This document shows, one piece after another, positions 11,945-25,580 of a stretch of DNA of 64,000 nucleotides. Positions within the stretch are counted from its first letter, which is position 1. Every line of letters begins with the position of its first letter. The stretch is from positions 42,405,691 through 42,469,690 of the forward strand of contig NC_134278.1 in the NCBI RefSeq assembly GCF_949628215.1. The letters run 5' to 3'. The position numbers and the translations under genes were made by a program. Below the pieces are notes generated by a model. The model searched no databases. It was not told where the DNA came from and worked only from the letters and a program-made list of their open reading frames with translations. The stretch is from Phalacrocorax aristotelis. Lineage: Eukaryota; Chordata; Aves; Suliformes; Phalacrocoracidae.

Positions 11945-12061
11945 GTGGTCTTACCACATGATTGCGCTGTGTCTACATTGTATTTGGTGGCACTATGATA
12001 CGAATAAGGACTATCAAGGAACATCCAAGAAATATGATGAGTTAAACGCTATGACAGGAAG
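11945..12061 (+). other. Candidate exon (unrecognised, low confidence)
   Basis: A 117-base segment is preceded by a long pyrimidine-rich stretch ending in CACCTAAG (acceptor-like) and followed by GTGAGTTTC (a strong donor after GGAAG). Only one frame is open throughout; it begins WSYHMIALCLHCIWW and ends KKYDELNAMTGR, and phases 1 and 2 at the two ends would fit a coding exon. It keeps three CpG in CpG-poor surroundings. I do not recognise the peptide. It begins about 35 bases after a MIR-like relic, so exonised repeat or chance are real alternatives. Confidence 0.25.
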
Positions 12062-13116
12062 GTGAGTTTCTGAGGAAGTAAAGCAAGTTGTATATTCTAG
12101 ATGAAAGTGATATTTATTATGCAAGAGAAAGCTGGAATTTATTTAGAAATAAGTATCTTTAGCCCTCTTACTGCTTAAGATAATCTATAAAGGCCACTAA
12201 TCTCTCTCCAAGTTACTATAAATGGTCCTAACTTCAAATCTATTTACTGCGTGACATTTTCTATCATGATTCATACTGCAATACATGAATAGCTAACTTG
12301 GAAATAGACAGGATCTTTCCAATTATCTCTTACAAATCTGAAAGATATAAAACTTTGATGTATTTAACATAAGACTCTATTCAGTTCTAACAAATATGTG
12401 TTATCTCACAAAGTTTATATGTAAGGGAGTCCTGGGTGGAAAAGAAGGTTCTTTTGTGATTTTTTTTCTGACACAGATATTTCTCCATCTTTTTTTTTCA
12501 GGAGCCAACTGACACACAAACCGGAACTGCTGGGCTTCCAAACTGGACAACACATTTCTTGAAGGAGTTAGGGGAAATGAGTTAGCAACAGGGACTAGAC
12601 TGTATGGGAAGAAGAGAAACAGATAACTGGTTATCACTGGAAGAAGCTCAAACAACCTCTTTTAAAGTATTGTATGGAAACAGAGTATGAAGAAGAAACA
12701 TCAAGCTTTTCAACACAATCCTAGCAGAATAGAACTCCAAAAAAACAAACAGACTGTGTGAAAGCAGGTTGAGCAGACTGTTTGCACTGGCCTGCCATTG
12801 CTAATTCACACCAAGGTACTTTGTGTAATATAATGTGAAGGTGACTAGAGAATGCCTAGGAGTCTAAATTTCAAACTCTGACTTTCAGAGTTGGCCAACA
12901 GTCGTGTGGGCATTTAAGTCTGTTGTGAGTGGGAAGTGCAGTCAAACATCATTGCTCATAGGTGTGATGAACTCTAAATGAAACTAACACATTGAGGAAC
13001 AGTCCCCATCTAAAATATTTGAAATTGTACTTTGGAATACAAAAACAATATGCACAACTACCAAGAGTAGCTGTTTTGGAAATGTTTAAGTTTGGAGGAT
13101 AGTTTTTTTCTGCTGT

Positions 13117-13200
13117 TATATATATGTGTTTGTGTGTATGTGTCTGTGTGTACAAAGGCAGAGAGAGAAAGGAGGAGGGAGAGAAGGACAGAGAGGAAGA
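13117..13200. repeat. TG repeat followed by purine-rich tract
   Basis: An imperfect TA/TG dinucleotide run (about 13117-13152) is followed closely by a nearly pure A/G tract (about 13158-13200, GAGAGAGAAAGGAGGAGGGA type). This is a compound low-complexity tract. The open frames across it (13092-13340 plus; 12949-13155 minus) are products of the repeat. Confidence 0.75.
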
Positions 13201-15547
13201 TTCTTGTAAAGGGTAATTCAGAACATCTATTTAGTGGGTTCCTAAAATCATGTAAGTGTTCCGCAGAATATCAGACAACTGATAGAAAATCACTAGACCG
13301 GAACAGTCCAGTTTTTTTTTTTTTAATTGTTCATGGATAATTTACCATCTAGGCTTGTTGTGATTTTTCCTCTTCTTATCTACTGTTTCTCATTTCCACA
13401 CCGTTTATTATTTTTATGCAATTGCATACAACTGAATTTGGAACATAAAACATTAGAGAGAGGAAAATAAATTACAATCAAAGAAATAAAAATCAAATGA
13501 GCAAGTGCAAATGAACAAGGCACTTCTGCCCCATCCTTTCTGATACCACAAAACAAGAAAGAATAAATTAAAATTAAAAGGCAGAAAAAGTAAAATTGCT
13601 CAATGATTTCTACTTTCCTCATGTGGTAATGATTCACCTATGGAAATAATTGATACAAGAGTACATTAAAACAAAAAAGCTTGGAATTTAAAGTAATGCA
13701 GACACTCACATGGAAAACATACAGGATAACCAGAATTTCAAAATATGTTTGGAAGAATATTAAATAGTCTGCAGGGAATGAGCCAACACATCACACAGGT
13801 GAAAACTCAGAAAATTCATTATTTGAAAAATCAGCCTGTAATGGAGTATTACTTTATTTTTACACTTATGGAAAGGAGGTATAAAGGAATATAAGATGTT
13901 TCTAACCACAGAAAGAACTATGATCTAACAGGACAACAGGACTGAAAAACAGTGAGCTGTCTCTTTTCTTTCTGTTTAAAGCTCTTACATTTTATCCTTC
14001 TATCAGACAGCTACACATTTTTGTTCTGCACAGGTTTTTTGACAAGGACATTGTGGGCTAAAAGCATCATACTATATTTTTTTCATTTTTAAGGTACATG
14101 CACTCCGTCCCCATCACTTTGAGGTAGTTTTGCTTTCCAGCAGAATGCTGCAGGTTTTAATCACAAGTCTACTTTTATACTCAGTATGAGACCAAAATAA
14201 ATACACCACCAGCGTGAACACTTTTCTGAAAGGACAAGAGGGATTCCTGCTTGTCATAACTAATGATGGTGATCAAAGCCAACCAGGTGCTCACACTGAC
14301 CCTGAGCTTTGATCATTTACTATACTTTCCAATATCTGAGCCTGGGAGTGAGTTGCCCTAATGGCCTCTGATTACATTAGTGGCATATGGCAGGAAAAAG
14401 GAGTAGAAGATAAGAAGAAGTAAGAAGGAGAGGGTAATGTCTAGCTATGCAGCATGTGTAAGTCTAAAAACCTCTGGGCAATTGAAGTAAGCTCATATTC
14501 AAGGCTTTTCATGCACTGTGTATGTTAATGATATTGAAATACTCAGTAGGCCTTTCATGAAAGCTGGTCCCAAAGGGTAATGACATGATCCTTTACTCAC
14601 CTTTGAGCAATTACTCATACGAGTAGACTCGGTAGTTTCAAAGGCTTTTTGCTTGTGCGTGTGTAAGTGTTCTGAAAAATGTAAAGTTTCTGACTCCTCA
14701 AGAACACATATTAATGCTACATTTTTATACATGACAAGTATTTCTACTGAACTGAGATTCTTTCACCCATTGCTGGCAGTGGTGTTCATAATAGCCACCA
14801 CTGTACAATCCCTCAGCTGCAGACTATGATGCAGTCAGACTAAAAATGCTGTTTATCTTGCTAGCATTAGTTTCTCATTAGTTCTAAAGATGGATTATGT
14901 GATAGTGTTGATAGCTAAAGGCATTTTGGGAAGACTTGCTCCCATCAAGTCTGATTCACACATAAATGAATCTTTCTGAAAACAGTTTTCTTTTGTCTGT
15001 GCCAGCACTTGAACAATTTTAAGTGGAGCAGCAGCAAGTTTAAATATACAGATACAATTTCTTAGCATAGCAAGGTTCTCCAACTGCTGTGCACATTTCA
15101 GATGTTCTCCAAACACATTGCAGCCAGAGAGAATAAACGTAGCAGGTGACATTATTATATGGGCCAGAAGCTGAGATAATTATTTAATTCACACCCTAGG
15201 AAAAAGCAATGATAAGAAAAAAGAGCTCTGGTAACATCTTTGTAAGATTCTTCTTCACAAAGTTCAGAGAAAACCAAGAACATCAGTGCCCTATTTTTCT
15301 TTCCAGAAATGTGGAGTCTTTCCTCAGCACTTTAACAAGGCAGGAATTCAAGGCTGTGCTTTTTATAAAAGGAAATTTCAGCCTTCAAAATACCTGCACT
15401 TCTCAGCATGGGAAGGTTTGTTTTTTTCTGTGCTATGCCATCCCTGTTGCAAGCAAGAACAAGAGAGGGTAATCAAAGTTACCAGCTTCTACTGAAAACT
15501 AGAGTTCTATTAACCATTAAATGTTTTTCATGTCTGCTGGCCTACTT

Positions 15548-15562
15548 ATCATCATCATCATC
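15548..15562. repeat. Short TCA trinucleotide repeat
   Basis: Five uninterrupted units of ATC (TCATCATCATCATC type) form a minor microsatellite. Confidence 0.7.
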
Positions 15563-18500
15563 AATGTTAAAACATTCCCTCTAACTGAAATAAAGTCAGC
15601 AAAGATCCCAGCTAAACCAAACAGCCACAGACTGGTCCAAATATCTATCCTGCTGATGCAATTTCACAAGATTACTATTTTACACAAAATTTAGCTGTCA
15701 GTGTTCATTCAGCATAACCCTGACTGTTAAAAGCCTGCTAATAGGATACATTTAATCTTCTCTACTAATGCACAGGCTTGGTATCTACATTGCCCTACAC
15801 CGGTTCAGCCACCTTTGGACTGCTTGTTACTACTGAAGCTCCAGGTGTGTGGTTTTTCTGTAGTAACTGCCTTTAAAAGCATAAAAGTCCCCATAGTTTC
15901 TTTTACTCTCAATATTTGTATGTTTACACTTAGAAACTTTTGACTGTAGCTGCCACTGCACATCAGTTCTGCTGCCAGGGATTAAAGGAAAATTTTTATA
16001 TGGAATTATGGTCAAAACAGAGAATTCAGCTGAGATCACACACTTTCAGTGACAACACCATAGATGAATACATTTACAAATAGATGGATGATTTTCAATA
16101 TCACAAATAGCAATACAATGAAAGAATGTTTTGGTCTTTCTTTGAAGTGCCTTTACTATGCAAATGATCTGCTTTAGGCTTAATTCTGCAGACAGTTCTC
16201 TTGTTGCATATTCGTGTGGCCTCAGAAGCCGGAGTGGTGTATCACAAGTTGGTATTTGCATGGTGTCAGATTGCACCTCGTCTAATTCCATGTCACAGCA
16301 AATTATGGGTGTCTGGGTCCCACAGCATTTGCAGCTTTAAAAAGCCAAACCATGCAATTGTGTTGAGTACTAGGTGGTACCATGAAGCTCTGACCTTGAT
16401 ATGTAATTTAAGTAACTTTCAATGCATTAACAGTAACTGATGGAAGTATTTAGTAGTGTCATAGGCAATAGATAAGATATAATCTCTCTTATATTTTACA
16501 AACCAGAGTTCTGCTACCAAGTAGAAAGTAAAGCTGATACAGTGCTGTATGGAAAGCCGGCTGGCATAATGTCTTCCACAAGCTTCTACTATGGTGTTAT
16601 TTATATCCTTCTGTTGGTATGTTTGTAATTTTCAGGGTTGTAAATGAAACATACAAAATATGCAGCAGAGGCTGAATGAATTCTCCAACTATTTCTATGT
16701 ATATGCCTCAATTTATGTCACATTAAAGATAGCAACACTTGTGGTACTTTGTAAAAACATTTATTTTGCATCTAGGGAAATCAGGGCAGATCTGAGCTCT
16801 CTCTATGACAATAAAATAAATATTTTTCCCGTCAACCAGCTGGTTTCAGAAATGCCATAATCCACAGCATAAATTTTTGCTGTCTTCTATAAACTGACAA
16901 CCCCCCCATTTTTGTATTTTAAGTATTTTTACTATGAAGGATCACCATCATAGGTCAAAGACGTCAGGTCAAAGAAGCAATTTTAACTTGGCTTAAAGAA
17001 AGATGCTTAAGGAGATTGGAACAGATATCATATTTTCCTGTTACTGTCCACAATGCTTTTTAAAATGGCAATGTGGTTCTTTGCTGCAGTGTCATCATAG
17101 GAGATTTTGACAGTGAATTTGTGCTTCTTGGAAAAGAAAGATTTTAGAACTGATACAGAAGTAATTTTTTTCTACCAAAATCACTAATTCATTTTTTAAA
17201 AAGCAACAGAGAACCAGGTTTGGAGGTTAGCTACAAGAGGAATTTAGTTTTTATGGAAAGTATGCCTCACTTATACTGATTGTCAACCTTCTCTCTCCAT
17301 CAAAATGAAGACATTTAAAAATTCTCAGCACCCAAAACAGACCCCAAATTCCAAATCCCATGTTTCACACAATAGGATTTGCACAGACTCTAGGAGAGTT
17401 CCTAAACTCGAGAGGATTTTGCTTATTCTTTGGTGGAAGAAGAAGGTGCCAAGCATGAATTTTGCAATTTTGAAGAGACTTCAAAAGGTATTATTAATTC
17501 TCTAAAAATTACCTGACCAAGTTTTCTTATGTCAGAAAGTGTTGGAAGTCATGAAATGGTGTCAGAAATCTCCTCTTTCACATAGAACCCTATACTTCTA
17601 TTAATGGCAGGCAAATTTTTCAAAAGCTATTACCCGATTTAACAGCTTAAATCACATTTTAGAGGTGACTTTAGTATTTAATAGTTCAGCCTAACTTTGA
17701 AGCAACTGGGAAGTTACACGTCATCTGTTTCTGCCCTTTTGAAAATCACATCTTCCACTTAATGCAATCTTTAGCTACCCTGGAAAAGCTGGTTTTAAAT
17801 CCTTTTTGAAACTGTCACACTTGTAAGAGTACTTCTAAACTATGGGAGTTAGAAGCTTTCAGTGCATGCCTGGGGTACGTTCCCTTGCTCTTTCCCTCCA
17901 TGTTAAAGCAATACCTGAGCAAATGTTTTTCATCTGTACTTTCATGGAAAGGCAATGACACGCCTGTACCAAGAAAATGAATAAAAACATTTTTTACCTG
18001 TACACGGTATGATGTGTATGTGGAAATACATGAGGATGAGGCAGAGGAGTGGAATAGATATTAGGTAGATTGATGCTTTTGGCTGGCTTGCTAAAACCAA
18101 AATGAGTTTGTAAAATGCAGAGGATGAATACAGTTGCTGGCATGACTGATTTTCCTAGCTTATCTGTAATGATCTAGCTACAGTTGCAGCTATAACATTT
18201 AACTTTTTTTTTTTTTGGTGTTATGCCTCTCTAATATTCACCTCACCTGAAATCACTTATGCTGGAGTATGAGGGAGACTATTATCGTTAATGAACTATC
18301 AGTGTTTCTGCAGGATGCATGACAGCTGCAAAGAAGAGGGTAAAACTTCGAAAACAAATGTTGTGACTTCTATTCTGTAAAGACCTTAGCCATTTGCTTC
18401 ATGCTCCAAATTCTGAATACCCCTATTGGCCCTGGTTACACTATTTACTGTGTGACTAAAGGCGCACATGAACCTTTTCATGGCTAGGGCCTGTAGCTTT

Positions 18501-21239
18501 GATTAAAGGACAGGATGAAAGTTACCTTCTACTTTGTTGGTCCTACAGAGACCAATAAAACCTTGTACAGCACAAGGATGCATGTGTATGTAATGCATTT
18601 ATTGGTCTGGACCTACACACTCAGTAGTTTTTTTACCCAATGTTAGAATTGTGGTGTTGCTGCAGTTGCTTTTTTATGAATAATAGGAACTAGAATGAAG
18701 TTTAGGTAGCTGAATCAGTATAAGCAATGATCACATTTGGAAACACGGTAGGATACAGCACACGAGCACTGCAATGCTACAAATGCAATGTTTAATGCTG
18801 GTAGACTGCTGTTGTGACTAGCATCAGGCTTTTATTCAAGTAAAGAGATATTTCTTGGTATTATAGGGTCACACCCTACTGTCAAGTTTTAAGCAGCGCT
18901 CTGCATCGATCTCAGTGGGTAGTTGTGTTTAAAAATTGATGGCATGACCTGGCCCTTAATATGGAATGACATCTGAAAGGCACGTACAGATTTTGCTGCT
19001 CTCTGCACAGTGAAAAAAAGGAGAGTAGGAAGGAGGAAACACAACAGGCCTCATGCTATCTTGACGTATGTGGACGGCACAAAAGTTTAAGCAGTATTAA
19101 TAGCTTGAGCCTCAGCCTGCCTAATAACCAGTATTACCTTAGTTTATTTTCACTGACTTCAGTGGAGTTGCTTTGGGTTTACATCTTTGTTAATGCAATC
19201 AGAATCTAGTTGATTATATACCTATAATTTGAGATACAAATAAAGAAACATTTCTATCAAAAATGAATTAGATGTTACACAGAGGGTTTTTTGTTCAATG
19301 CACAGGTTATATTAATACACACAAAACCTTGTACACAAGAGATTGCAAATAAATATTCTTTCTTGTTATTTGAGAAAAACATACAATCTTTACCTATTTT
19401 GTAGAAAAAGTACTAGGTCCTACGAAACTATTGCGACAAATCTACAATGACAGGGTGGGAAATTAATATGGGGTAAGAGAAAATATATTTGGTCTTTTCA
19501 TTTCAGATGAGAAATAAGTTTTAAATACACCTGAAGCCAAATACTGAAATATTTTAATGAAAAAAATATTTTAAGCATCTCATAAATATTTTGTTAATGA
19601 AAGGATTTTGGATTTGCAAGCAGAGCCTGAAAAGTTACATTAATATTTCCAACTATACCTCTCAGGTTGAAAACCTGTAGATATTGCATATCCCTTGGGC
19701 TGCAAGTTTGATGTATTTTTCCAGTCTGGATCTCACCAAACACTTTTCTATCAGTCTTAAAACTTACAACAAACTGTAAAGTATTTGTTTACTATTTGAC
19801 TAGAGAATAATTTCTGAAAGCGTTGTCTATCCTGATTCAAATCCAACTTTTCCATACCCTATTTTTCTTGCTCATGTGTTCATATGGTTTGTATAAGCTT
19901 CCATTTTTCTTCAACAGCCAATGATGTTTTAAATTATTAAAAATATTTTAATAAAAATTATTAAAAATTTTAAATTCAGCCTCTCAGCCATGTTGTAATC
20001 ATTTCGATGTTCCTGATTTGCTTCTTACAATACCAACATCCACACATTGTATCATAGAGCAAGGCTACATATTTGGTGTGAGCAAAATTCTACCATCCTT
20101 GTTCTCTGTTTTTATTTTTTTCCCATTTGTCTTGCCAAAGAGTGTGATCTGTTTCAAATTACAATATGAATACAACGCAGGCAGAAGGATGTATGCAATG
20201 AAGATTAAAAATAAGACACTGAGCACACTGTAACTTCCTCAATGTCAAAAAATGTGCCATTGTAAATCCTCTGGGACTGCCTGAACAATACTTGCATATT
20301 CCAGGCCTTATGTCAGCCTGATACCCATCTGTGTATTTGCTAGTCTTGGTCTCTCCTGTCCTTTCTGGTATCACTCCCTCTGTTGTGGGCGAATGAGAGA
20401 GGAGGGGCTCTGAACACCACAATTTCCCTTCATTTTGTTCAAAGGTGAGATCCTCTGGATGTGATATTTCCCTGCAAGATATTCTAACCTTATCTGTGTG
20501 CTGCTGTAGGATTCTTCTGTGCTAATTCTAAAAGAAACAAGTCAGCACCCAAAATTTTAAATAACCTTGAGTATCACTATTATTTTTGAATAATTTAGAT
20601 CAGCGCCCTGACTCCAACTTGCAAATAAACAGTTTTGCTAAATCTTAGTAGAGGGGCTGAAGTTTTGTAGCATACACAGCACAAAATTTGCAGCCAAGTC
20701 AGAAGATAGCAGGAAGTGATAACTTTAAGTCCTTCTTCTGATTCTGTCTGTCATAATTTTGAACCTCTACAGAATTGCCCCGTGAGCCATAACACTACAC
20801 ACACTCTGTGACGGGTGATGTGGCCTTACTCTGATGTGTCATTCCTTTGGCACCATATCCAAACCAGGCTTCTGGGGGATTCTTTGCAGAGGGATGACTG
20901 GTTAAGTAACTCCTCACTTGTAGAATCAAGGCTGAGATCTGCAGGCGCGTCACTGTGCAAAGCTGCTACTGATGAACACTTTGTGATCATGCTATTGGCA
21001 GAGGTGTGCATATCTAGTGTCTATCACAACCACAAAAATAGTTACATACTTCCGTAAACAGAAGAACATGCTCTTTTTGGCTTTTTGTCTGCAGTAAAGC
21101 AGCAATACACTTGGTTCCTCCCTATCATCACATAATCTATAACTGACATAAAAAACCTTAATATTGCATATCTACAGCAAGAACCCTTGCCATGATATTC
21201 CAAGTAATTATTTTTTTTTCCTTTAACAATTTAGAAATC

Positions 21240-21660
21240 TTGCTGGATGTGCAGTCAGTTATGGGTTGGTTTGTTTGGAAATACAGACTTCGAGCAGCCG
21301 GCAAACGTGCACGAGCTGATTAGCATCTGGTTGCATCTTCTTGCCTGCTGTGTGAGACGAGCAGAACATGTAGCATTCTGGTGCCTGGAAAATCAAAGTA
21401 TGCAATTTCCAAGCAACTTGCTTTGTTGGCTTCCTGTAGGATGTTACTCTCTCTGCATCTCCATTTCTCTTGAACTAGTAGGCTCAAATGTTACTAAGGG
21501 AGAATTGATAGGTGGACAAAGCCTTGCGCAGAGCGGGATTGCACAAAACTGCTCTCCTTAGGAAACCAGCATAGGCAGAAACTAGCGCGTGATAACTATA
21601 ACAGGCCATGCTGCTTCCTGGTCACTTCAGGAAGAGTCGACATATTCCAGAAAGGGAATC
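21240..21660. other. CpG-retaining patch, function unknown
   Basis: CpG dinucleotides cluster here (near 21288, 21298, 21306, 21311 and 21358, then 21527, 21533, 21584, 21586 and 21638), while flanking kilobases are CpG-poor. A plus-strand frame of 104 codons (21247-21561) runs through most of it. Its product is Cys/Leu rich, starting MCSQLWVGLFGNTDF, with no domain I recognise. This may be an unassigned younger repeat, an unmethylated regulatory patch, or chance. There is no promoter-like TATA or GC-box arrangement I can defend. Confidence 0.3.
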
Positions 21661-21744
21661 TGTTGACCTCCTTTAGATTGCATGAGAAATTCTTGGTCTG
21701 TTTGGATGTTATCTAGTGACTGCACTTGCCACCTGATTCAGGTA

Positions 21745-21841
21745 AATATCTATAAAATTATATTGTAATATATTATATATATTAAAAAAATATAAACATA
21801 TATTATATTTATAATATATAAATCTATAATTAAAATATTAC
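21745..21841. repeat. Extreme A+T tract with hairpin
   Basis: Almost 100 bases consist nearly only of A and T. A perfect 10-base inverted repeat (ATATATTATA at 21798-21807 and TATAATATAT at 21810-21819) separated by two bases could form a hairpin. Such AT-rich palindromes are common low-complexity DNA and may be length-variable. Confidence 0.7.
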
Positions 21842-24420
21842 AAGTCTCCTTTGGAGCTTTCAGAAATAGATGTTACCATCTGGCATCATTCTTTTCTTAT
21901 TTGGGGAGGGTTGATGCTACGAATATAGCTGCTCAGCTTTACAGCTGAAGTATATACTACTGTCTGGCAATTATTTGCTTAATGCATACAACAGAATCTT
22001 CTGAATGGTCTCTAAATCAGTATGTGACTGCCCAAAGTCTTATGTATCTAAGAATCTGGTGACTACACGCTTATGTGATAGTTGTCTTCAGCTTTTCTTA
22101 TGTCCCTAAACTAGCAGATACTTGTACAAACAAACACACATTTTTGAAAGATGACTAGTGCAATGCAATGCTTGTCGATTAGACTGTCCTTGGATAAAAA
22201 ATAGTAACAGACCTCTCTAGTCTTCTCCCTGAATGCCTGCTTAGATGTTTGTTCTCTGACTGACTGCCCTCATGCCTCTTGTTTATTTGAGTTCATGATG
22301 GCTTAGTTTCAGTAGAAAAGAAGGTAGTAATATTAGTGTAAACACAGTCACCACCTGTCTTCCCTGATTTTTATTTAAGACTTATGAAAGAGTGTGATCT
22401 TATTTTATCTATATTATTTGGACAACAAAGGCAACCCTGCCATGGCTAATCTGTTTACTGCCTTTTAGGAGAGTGCAAAAACTGTAAACTCAGGCAAAAA
22501 CAGTTTGGGAATTTAGGCTCCTCAGGCAAGTAACCTGTCTTTAACTATCAGTCTCTAAAGAATGATCACTACTCAGATACTATATTCAGGAAAAAAAAAA
22601 AAAAAAACCAACAAGAAAAACCTCGGGATTCTGAAAATTAAATGAGCAGTGATGCCTTCATATACAGTCTAGAATCATACAGCAAAGTTCCAGATAGAAG
22701 AAGAAAGTAATATTTATTCTTGTACTGTATGTCCTTTTTTTTTCTTTTTAAGTAGTCCCTCACTTGTCATGACGCTTTGTTGATTGTCTATCTCTGTTTA
22801 TTGAAAAAAGAGCCTAGACAACAAATATATTTAGCCTGAATTGTCCAGATGGAGCTGGATACTTGCTCTGGAGGTACTGTGGCACTTAAATAATGTGAGC
22901 AATCCTGCACTTGTCTTGTGAAACCAGTGAACATAAATAATTTCTTGGTATTCGTTAACATTCTTTTCTTAAATATCTGACTTTGCAATAGCAAAACTGC
23001 CAATTTTACGAATACATTAGAGAGACCCCAGCCATCAGGAAACAACAACCTCCACTATGCTTATTTCCTCTTCAATAGTGATTGTTGCTCCTGAACAGGA
23101 TGGTCCACTTTTCTCAGCAAGAAGTGTTTTCCTCACGCTACATTAAGGAGAGGTTTCTGGGTTTAATGCTGATATACCATCTCACATGCAAGTTCAGCCA
23201 TTTTAAAGATTACAAATAACAACATGAAGGACCCAAAGAACAACCCTTTTCAGAGTGAAGATTGAATATGCTACACATCTAATGAATGGCTGCCTGCCTC
23301 ATGCTGCTCTATGTACAGTAATACCTATTGTACTGTATAGCTGATCTTCAGGCTACTGCAGAGCTAAAATGTTTGTATGGTCTGTCATTATTTCCTTAGA
23401 CAATTCTTGTACTTACCTTTCTCTACTTTTATTTCCCAATGTTATACTGTGCATTTTGGGAGTTTTTCAGTAGTGTTTATCTGAAAAAAATATATATCGA
23501 TATAGTGTTTTAAATATGGTTCTCAACCAAGATTTTAAAAATTAAGCCCGAAGGAATAGAGTGAACAGAAATAGAATTCTGGTTTTTCGCTGATTGAAAA
23601 CTGCTGTTGTGTAATTCCCACTTTTCTCTACTAAGATATCATAATTTACGTTTCTGTTTGCCTCTGTTTTCTTTTCCTAGTGCTTCTTTTCAGAAGGATG
23701 AAATAACATTCTTTTTCCTAATGGGTGTTCTGGGACCACCTAATGACAAAACATTGTATATTTCAACAGAAAATTACTCATCTTTCACATGAAAAAAATG
23801 TTTTGTGCATGTGGCCTTATGGTAGCTAAGATGAGAAAGGTATCTTAAGTCATGTCTCAGATCTCAATGTTATAACTCCCATATATCACCCAAATTCTCT
23901 ATTATTAATTAATATTGGTATATTTTATACCCTAATTCATGCCATTATATGGTAAAATTACTGCTTAAATTTTTTTTCAGAATCTTGTCGAAGTAGTGTA
24001 TAATATCTGCGTACCCTATTTGCTAAATTCATAGTCTCTTTCATAGTATTAATAGTCTTTCAATTCAGAGCAGTGTTTTACACATATCAATAAACTTATA
24101 TTGATAAGTATGCATTCTAAGTAGTTCCCAAGACAGAGCTGCTGTTTAAGGTGCTTTTTCCTTATTACTATACTACTTGAAGTACACAGGACATTCTGCT
24201 CCAGCACTTGATAATTTAATATAACGAAGAAAAGAAACCTACAGAAGCCAATGCTGGATCTATATAGTTATAAGCACTAAGATTCTTTGAAAAAAAAAAT
24301 CACTACTATTGAAAAATTTCAGGGGCAGTTGTAGTAATAATTGTTAACCTGATAAATACCTTTGCATATTTTCATAAGACATACAAAAATCAACTGATTA
24401 GGGAAGCAGTTTGACTTTTA
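21842..24420. other. Intergenic sequence
   Basis: No gene or assignable transposon is seen. A run of 17 A lies at 22591-22607, not preceded by any recognisable retrotransposon, so it is treated as a simple tract. The remaining short open frames have no domains. Confidence 0.5.
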
Positions 24421-24580
24421 GAATATGAATGACATAGCAGAACATCAAGGCAGCCTAGTACGAGATACACTGCTCCGGGGTTGTGAAGGGTTGCTGTTGC
24501 TTCTAGTGGTATACGTTTTGCAGTCATACTTGCTCTTTACAAGGAAAATCAGTGAGATTATAAATTTGTGTTTAATAGAG
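24421..24580 (+). other. Candidate exon with start codon (low confidence)
   Basis: An acceptor-like TTTGACTTTTAG ends at 24420 and a strong donor AGAG|GTAAGT follows 24580. In between one frame is open from ATG at 24425: MNDIAEHQGSLVRDTLLRGC, then a strongly hydrophobic stretch (GLLLLLVVYVLQSYLLF, roughly residues 22-38) that could be a membrane segment, then charged residues up to the donor. I do not recognise it. A shorter variant could use the TTTTGCAG acceptor near 24522. Frames of this length arise by chance in this window, so the call is speculative. Confidence 0.18.
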
Positions 24581-25580
24581 GTAAGTGTCAAATGCAAAAA
24601 TACTGTTATCAGAAAAGGTTAATACTTATAAATATCTAACATTCATGTTAGTACCTGTCTATTGGCTAACAAACTTTAAAAGAAAAAGTTTATTTACTGG
24701 TAGTTTTAGCAGAAGTTTTACAAAGTTTTATTGATGTTAACTTAAAAACAAATATGTATTCTTTGATTTTTAATCTCTGAGAATATACCTCATTTTAGTT
24801 CAAAATATAGTGTGGGGATTTTTTTTTTTTTTGAAGTTTTGTTTAGATTGTTAGCTTTTTTTTAGGGTTTTGTTGTTTTGGTTTGTTTATTTGTAAAGAA
24901 GTAAGCAAAAATATTACTCCAGAGTAAAGCATCAGCATATTAAAGCATCAGTATATTATATCAGGACATTACTTCCTGAATGTTTATCAAAAGCTAGAAA
25001 ATACTCATCTGTGTATGTGGTCAAAATCCAACCTGTGCCACATTTTGAGGAACTCCTTATCCAGAACTACAAAATGTTCTTGCTGTTCTTCTTTTGAAGC
25101 TCTAAGTCCAGACAACTACACATGAGCAACCAGCACTGCGAGATTTGCTGAACCACAAGGGTCCACAGCTGTTACCTAAGAGAAGGTTTTAGTCTCCGCA
25201 TTTTTGAACAGGTAAAAAGACTATTTAAGAGGAGATGAAGACTTGGGTTTCCATGGTAAACTGGATTGCTTTTCTGAGAAAATATGTAGAATGAGTAGCC
25301 ATTTCAGGGTACAGTAAGGCGCTCAGTGTACTACTGTACCATGTCTCTGGAAAATGTACGGTTATATTCTGATCTAAGATTTTCATTCAGAGCTTCCATT
25401 TACTCCAGTATTAGATATATTCATAAACTTTGGACAAAGAACATTTCTTTCATTATCTCCAAGATTTTCTGTATGTACCATATGTTTCAGCTCACCTCAG
25501 TATAGTTTCATTATAACAGCAATAGTTGGGTTCATCATACTGAATTAGAACAACAGAAAATTTCTTGCAGCAGACCTTTG
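24581..25580. other. Intergenic sequence
   Basis: AT-rich with T/G-rich homopolymer-like stretches near 24815-24895. A short tandem duplication, AAAGCATCAG(C/T)ATATTA, occurs twice at about 24927-24957. No gene or assignable element is seen. Confidence 0.5.

Larger units (their letters stand above)
12062..21239. other. Long intergenic stretch, no recognisable genes
   Basis: About 9 kb of AT-rich DNA carries only simple repeats (listed separately at 13117-13200 and 15548-15562) and scattered homopolymer runs, for example T runs near 13311-13325 and 18207-18218. No CR1, LTR or RNA gene is visible. Open frames of 60-87 codons are spread over both strands without domains or consistent coding character. 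Old repeats too decayed to recognise by eye may well be present. Confidence 0.5.

Noticed and set aside
14120..14127. TGAGGTAG, the let-7 seed
   Set aside because: Only the 8-base seed matches; the following bases do not continue as let-7 and no complementary arm is seen nearby.
22591..22607. Poly-A run as a retroposed mRNA end
   Set aside because: No coding remnant, polyadenylation signal or target duplication precedes it; treated as a simple A tract.
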